In this document: in pieces, positions 60,231-64,000 of the stretch | Numbering within the stretch: position 1 is the first letter of the stretch | Layout: every line of letters starts with the position of its first letter | From: an uncultured Candidatus Saccharibacteria bacterium | GTDB taxonomy: Bacteria > Patescibacteriota > Saccharimonadia > Saccharimonadales > Saccharimonadaceae | Length of the DNA: 64,000 nt | NCBI GenBank assembly: GCA_946222005.1 | Contig: CAMIHP010000002.1 | Coordinates: 62,001-126,000, forward strand | Reading direction: 5' to 3' | Notes under the pieces: generated by a model | What the model was told of the DNA's origin: nothing | The model's input: the letters and a program-made list of their open reading frames with translations, nothing else | The model's database searches: none | Translations under genes and position numbers: made by a program

Positions 60231-61190
60231 ATGTCGTTAATAACCGTCCAGCCTCTCCCTGGCTACAAAGAAGTCAAGCCCTTCGTCTACGCAGGATTCT
60301 TTCCAGTGTCTAATGAAGATTATAATGACCTCAAGGAGGCGATTGAGCGGCTGAGCCTAAGCGATAGCGCCCTGCAGTTTGAGCCAGAGAATTCGCCGGT
60401 GTTGGGTTATGGCGTGCGGATTGGCTTCCTTGGCCTCTTGCATATGGATATCATTCGTGAGCGGCTTGAGCGCGAGTATAATTTAGACCTCATCGTTACC
60501 AACCCAAGTACCGACTACCAAGTGAGCTTGACCAATGGTGATGAGCTAGATATCAAGTCTGCCAGCGAATTGCCTGACCCAGCCCAGATCAAGGAGATTC
60601 GCGAGCCGTGGATTGATGGTGAGATCGTTGTGCCCCAAGATTACATCGGCGCAGTAATCCAGCTCATCGTTAGCAAGCGCGGTCGGCAAAAGAACCTCAG
60701 TTACATCGACGAGCGTGCCCTCATCTCCTTTGCGGCACCACTGGCCAATCTCCTGACGGATTTTTATGACCAACTCAAGTCGGTCACCAGCGGCTATGGC
60801 TCGTTTAATTATGAACTGCGAGGCTACCAAGCAGAGGATTTGGTGCGCGTGGATTTCTACGTGGCGGGCGAGATGGTCGATGCGCTCAGCGTCATGTGTC
60901 ACCGCTCGGAGTCGCAGCGGCTGGGGCGTGAGGTGGTGAAGAAGCTCAAGGATGTCGTGCCGCGCCAGAGCTTTGAGGTGGCACTGCAGGCGGCGATCGG
61001 TGGAAAGTTTATTGCCCGCGAAAATATTGGTGCCTACCGCAAAGATGTGACGGGCTATCTCTACGGTGGTGATGTGAGCCGCAAAAAGAAACTCCTTGCC
61101 AAGCAAGCTCGTGGCAAGAAGCGTATGAAACGCTTTGGCAAGGTCGATATTCCCAGCGAAGCCTTTACGGTGATGCTCAAGCGAGATTAA
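60231..61190 (+). CDS. lepA: Elongation factor 4 (LepA), C-terminal half of a split gene
   Basis: This 319-residue fragment begins MSLITVQPLPGYKEVKPFV, which aligns directly after the point where the N-terminal half stops. It contains domain III (AGFFPVSNEDYNDLKEAI, GFLGLLHMDIIRERLEREYN), domain V (REPWIDGEIVVPQDYIGAVI, YGSFNYELRGYQAEDLVRVD, HRSESQRLGREVV) and the unique C-terminal domain with GGDVSRKKKLLAKQARGKKRMKRFG. No stop or deletion is seen inside. Its own promoter and start suggest it is expressed independently. EF4 promotes back-translocation or ribosome rescue under stress. Whether the two halves reassemble is unknown. Confidence 0.92.
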   Translation: MSLITVQPLPGYKEVKPFVYAGFFPVSNEDYNDLKEAIERLSLSDSALQFEPENSPVLGYGVRIGFLGLLHMDIIRERLEREYNLDLIVTNPSTDYQVSLTNGDELDIKSASELPDPAQIKEIREPWIDGEIVVPQDYIGAVIQLIVSKRGRQKNLSYIDERALISFAAPLANLLTDFYDQLKSVTSGYGSFNYELRGYQAEDLVRVDFYVAGEMVDALSVMCHRSESQRLGREVVKKLKDVVPRQSFEVALQAAIGGKFIARENIGAYRKDVTGYLYGGDVSRKKKLLAKQARGKKRMKRFGKVDIPSEAFTVMLKRD

Positions 61191-61210
61191 CAACTAACAG
61201 GAGTGGTGTT

Positions 61211-61712
61211 GTGGTGTTACGAGTGCAGATTCGTTATGATCGATTGGTGGCCGATATAGACAGAGCACTCGTGTATGACAATGTGCCACCTGCAGAGAGA
61301 GAGCGATTATCGGTATTGGCGAGCAGTGAGCTTAGCGCGGCTTGCGCTAGAACTGAGCAATGGCAACGATACGCTTACTCTTGATGGCGTGCCAGTGCAT
61401 TTTACTCGTCACTATGCGGACGCACGACGCACGGCACAGTCAATTGCCCGTGGCCGGTGGACATACCAAACGCGCGGTAGAGAAGAGGAGATTGCAGCAA
61501 TGATTCATCATGAGTTTCGACCTGAGCAGCAGCTCCAACCAGCATTGATTATTGCGCACAGGCAATATCACGCTGTAACGAAACCAGATCATATGGGGAT
61601 GCCTGATTGTGTGCGTATCGGAGGACATATGACAGATATCGATCAGTACTCCCAAGAGTTTCTGGAAGACTACTTTCAGATAGATTTAAACAATATCAAG
61701 AATAATAGCTAG
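61211..61712 (+). pseudogene. Hypothetical gene interrupted in an (AG)5 repeat
   Basis: From GTG 61211 (behind AACAGGAG) the frame encodes VLRVQIRYDRLVADIDRALV and runs into AGAGAGAGAG (61294-61303), after which it continues out of register to a stop. The overlapping frame from ATG 61275 encodes YRYWRAVSLARLALELSNG and runs 145 residues to 61712. Adding one AG unit would join them into ~166 residues. Either the downstream ORF is the real gene or this is a frameshifted or repeat-switchable gene. No known domain. Confidence 0.6.
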
Positions 61713-61768
61713 CTTCTTACGCCACGGGTGAGAAACCACTCTCTACGATGTGCTATCATAAATATGAT

Positions 61769-62500
61769 ATGACTATGACGAATCTTCAATCACTTATCGA
61801 ACAGTATCAGCCAACCGAGGCAGTGCGCCAGCTTGTATGCGACACAAGGATTGTGCTGCTCGTTGGCATTTCTGGGGCTGGCAAGGATACGACTAAGCAG
61901 CGGTTGCTCGCGAGCACCGAGTTTGCCGATATCGTCTCGTACACCACCCGTCAGCCTCGCCAAAACAAAGGTGTATGGGAGCAAAAGGGAGTCGACTATC
62001 ATTATATCGATGAAGCAACTGCCGCAGAACTGTTGCAAAGCCGTGCTTTTGTAGAGGCGAAGTTTGTCCATGGGACGCTCTATGGTACAGGGGTCAGGCA
62101 GATTCAGGATATTCGCGATGCGGGTAAGATTGCTGTGACAGATATTGATGTGCAGGGTGTTGATGAGTATAAGAAGCTTTCTCCAGGTGTGGTCGCGATA
62201 TTTCTCTTGCCGCCGAACTTTCAAGAGTGGCAGCGACGCCTCAGTGTGCGCTATACCTCGCAGGCGGAGTTTGATCGTGAGTGGCCCAAGCGCTATACCA
62301 GTGCAATTCGCGAGATCACCCACGCACTCGAAGTCCCATACTACCACTTCGTCATCAACGATGATATCGACGAGACGGCGCGCATTGTGCGGGCGATTGC
62401 CTCCAAGCCGGATGTGTATAATCGCAAGGACGACGAAGCTCGCTTGGCGGCGCGAGACTTGCTCGATAGCCTCTTGCGCGAGCACCCGGAGCATGTATGA
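61769..62500 (+). CDS. gmk: Guanylate kinase family protein
   Basis: This 243-residue protein has a P-loop GISGAGKDTTKQRLL (~33-47) preceded by a ~25-residue extension. SYTTRQPRQNKGVWEQKGVDYHYID matches the GMP-binding SYTTRxPRxGE...YHF region of Gmk, and VTDIDVQGVDEYKK follows. The P-loop has Asp where Gmk has Ser (GKDT versus GKST), and the protein is longer than standard Gmk (~207). It phosphorylates GMP or a related nucleotide. An extended -10 TGCTATCAT lies upstream. ATGA overlap with the next gene. Confidence 0.82.
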   Translation: MTMTNLQSLIEQYQPTEAVRQLVCDTRIVLLVGISGAGKDTTKQRLLASTEFADIVSYTTRQPRQNKGVWEQKGVDYHYIDEATAAELLQSRAFVEAKFVHGTLYGTGVRQIQDIRDAGKIAVTDIDVQGVDEYKKLSPGVVAIFLLPPNFQEWQRRLSVRYTSQAEFDREWPKRYTSAIREITHALEVPYYHFVINDDIDETARIVRAIASKPDVYNRKDDEARLAARDLLDSLLREHPEHV

Positions 62501-63927
62501 GTAAGCAAGCCACGCATGCTGCCGCTGAGCCAGGTGATGTAGAACATAAGCAGCGCTCATCTCTGGCGCTGCGTCGACCAGTGTGGTCGCCCACGGCGTT
62601 GGTCGATCAAGGGTTCTTTATTTTTGCGGGGGCGGCGTCATTTTGGTTTGTTTGGCTAGTGTGGCGCGAGGGCTGGCACACTGGTGGCTGGTGGCTGGTG
62701 GGTTTTTTTGCTGTGGTGTGGGTGATCACGGCATATTTCGCATTGCCGCGCTTGCACCGTATCTTAAGCAGTATTTATGTGCCCAATTATTTCATTGGCC
62801 GAACACGCACCACAGATGGCCTCCTCGGAGATCCGGTTAATCTCGCCTTTCGTGGTAGCGAGGCCCAGCTACACCGTGCCATGACGGCCGCTGGCTGGGC
62901 GCTGGCTGATGACGTGACGGTGCGCTCGTCGTGGCGGATTATCCTTGCCACATTGACTCGCCGCAGCTATCCTAATGCACCAGTCTCACCCCTAGTGCTG
63001 TTTGGCCGGCAGCAGGACTTTGCCTACCAGCAGGAGATTGATGGCAACCCGGGCAAGCGTCACCACGTGCGCTTTTGGCGCTGCCCCCAGGGGTGGTTGT
63101 TGCCCGGTGGGCATCAGGTGGACTGGCTCGCGGCTGGTACGTACGACAAGAGTGTGGGGCTATCAATCTTTACGTTGCAAGTGACGCACAAGATCGACGA
63201 AAATACTGACATTGAGCGCGACTACGTCGTCAAGACAGTCACGCGTGCGCTTCGTTCGATTGAGCTAACGGTGCTGGAGGATTTCTCGACGGGCTACCAC
63301 TCACGCAACGGGGGTGGGGATAATATTATTACCGATGGCGACCTGCCCGTTATTGAGCTTGGCCGCGTCCGTGCCAAGGCAAGCGAAGACGAGGACGTGC
63401 CCTCCGATCTAATCCTCGACGCAACGGCGCACGAGACTATGCCCGATGAGCACGCTACCCTCATGTCGCAATTTTTGAGCCGCCGCCCACCACAGATCGC
63501 CCTTGGGATTATTATGATTGGCCTGGCGATTGCTGTGGCCACGATGAGTACCTTCTTCGAGATTCTCAACTTTAGCCACTTGCGCATGGAGGTGGTGCGG
63601 ATCTTTCATGAGAGTGGCTTGCCGCTGCAGAGCATCGAGAGTACCACGCATATCGTGGCGACTATCTCGGCCATTGTGTCCACGACGTGGATTGGCATCG
63701 TGATTTTTCTTGCGGGGCTGACCTTCCGTGGCAGCGACCGCTCGCGGATTTTGCTGATGAGCATCGCCAGCCTCGCAGCGGTAATTAGTTCATTTGGGCT
63801 GACCATTGGCAGAGTCACATGGTCGGCCGCTGGCACACTGCTCTTCATTGGTGTCAACATCGTCATCGTGCTCATGTTCTCCACCGACGCTGCCCGGCGC
63901 TTCACGCGGGCACGCAGCGGGAAGTAA
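62497..63927 (+). CDS. Polytopic membrane protein of unknown function
   Basis: This 476-residue protein has two N-terminal helices (~40-95; FFIFAGAASFWFVWLVW and WWLVGFFAVVWVITAYF), a ~230-residue cytoplasmic domain with a mixed beta structure, then four C-terminal helices (~330-465). The soluble part carries FRGSEAQLHRAMTAAGWALADDV, resembling the LssY C-terminal-like domain in pattern. Coupled to gmk by ATGA. The function is unassigned. Confidence 0.72.
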   Translation: MSKQATHAAAEPGDVEHKQRSSLALRRPVWSPTALVDQGFFIFAGAASFWFVWLVWREGWHTGGWWLVGFFAVVWVITAYFALPRLHRILSSIYVPNYFIGRTRTTDGLLGDPVNLAFRGSEAQLHRAMTAAGWALADDVTVRSSWRIILATLTRRSYPNAPVSPLVLFGRQQDFAYQQEIDGNPGKRHHVRFWRCPQGWLLPGGHQVDWLAAGTYDKSVGLSIFTLQVTHKIDENTDIERDYVVKTVTRALRSIELTVLEDFSTGYHSRNGGGDNIITDGDLPVIELGRVRAKASEDEDVPSDLILDATAHETMPDEHATLMSQFLSRRPPQIALGIIMIGLAIAVATMSTFFEILNFSHLRMEVVRIFHESGLPLQSIESTTHIVATISAIVSTTWIGIVIFLAGLTFRGSDRSRILLMSIASLAAVISSFGLTIGRVTWSAAGTLLFIGVNIVIVLMFSTDAARRFTRARSGK

Positions 63928-64000
63928 TGGCGTAGATTTGTAAATGAATTTGATGTTAGTGTGCTATCGTTTGTGTAGCTGAGGGGTAGTGTAATTGTTA

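Noticed and set aside
51385..61190. Intein or self-splicing intron as the cause of the lepA split
   Set aside because: The N-half ends with a stop codon and the C-half has its own start. The insert holds ordinary genes and no HINT, homing-endonuclease, reverse transcriptase or intron-like motif, and no splice-junction residues.
61790..62560. 256-codon minus-strand ORF
   Set aside because: Antisense to guanylate kinase, which has clear motifs.

Overview
The window looks like a chromosome segment of a Patescibacterium, most likely Candidatus Saccharibacteria (TM7). This is inferred from gene content and style, not from a marker phylogeny. The standard genetic code is used. Genes are tightly packed, with many ATGA overlaps. 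Peptidoglycan, division and translation genes are present (murC, murJ, ftsH, an ftsB-like gene, aspS, tyrS, tilS, trmB, tsaC, lepA). There is a terminal arginine-deiminase-pathway gene (carbamate kinase) and a heavy load of small NUDIX enzymes, secreted hydrolases and lineage-specific membrane proteins. About twenty genes have a -10 box (TATAAT, TATACT or TACAAT) ending only 4-10 bases before the start codon and usually no Shine-Dalgarno, which implies abundant leaderless mRNAs. Other genes have strong AAGGAG-type sites.

Layout. 1-4.7 kb: end of carbamate kinase, then an ABC exporter/PadR/PspC envelope operon with a candidate PadR palindrome in its promoter, closed by a terminator. 4.8-8 kb: APH-like kinase, tyrS (-), NUDIX. 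8.1-14.2 kb: a lower-GC accessory block with four tandem paralogues of an N-terminally anchored extracytoplasmic protein, ending in an 862-residue lipase with RTX repeats. After paralogues 1 and 2 there are short decayed copies of the lipase 5' end. This reads as repeated duplication of an effector plus cognate (immunity or adaptor) module in which only one effector survives. 14.4-23.3 kb: glycosyltransferase, degenerate NUDIX, a deletion-type junction of a winged-helix gene with a decapitated histidine kinase, an orphan RelB/DinJ antitoxin, DsbA-like protein, CBS protein, aspS and followers. 23.5-38.4 kb: hydrolases, Y-family polymerase, a cysteine-free MutY, VIT-family transporter, Tat-like secreted zinc protease, paralogous tail-anchored proteins, MscS/TsaC divergent pair, TrmB, an HD-CYTH fusion. 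38.4-51.4 kb: NUDIX regulator, MazG, MurC, FtsB-like protein, three CAT-anticodon tRNAs close to tilS, a cysteine-less flavoprotein disulfide-reductase homologue, ftsH, murJ.

51.4-61.2 kb: lepA (EF4) is split into two clean halves, 325 and 319 residues, separated by about 7.9 kb. The insert carries a translationally coupled, very AT-rich ATP-grasp/GT4/nucleotidyltransferase trio, three NUDIX genes, an SDR, an S51-like peptidase, a GrpB protein and a frameshifted small gene with a G8 tract. The C-terminal half of lepA has its own extended -10 promoter placed for a leaderless start, so the two halves may be expressed as separate subunits. 61.2-64 kb: a second gene broken in a short tandem repeat ((AG)5), guanylate kinase and a polytopic membrane protein.

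The two most unusual systems are the RTX-lipase/paralogue array, which could be used by an epibiont against its host or neighbours, and the split lepA carrying a putative biosynthetic island. Both functions are inferences. The sequence structures behind them are visible directly.
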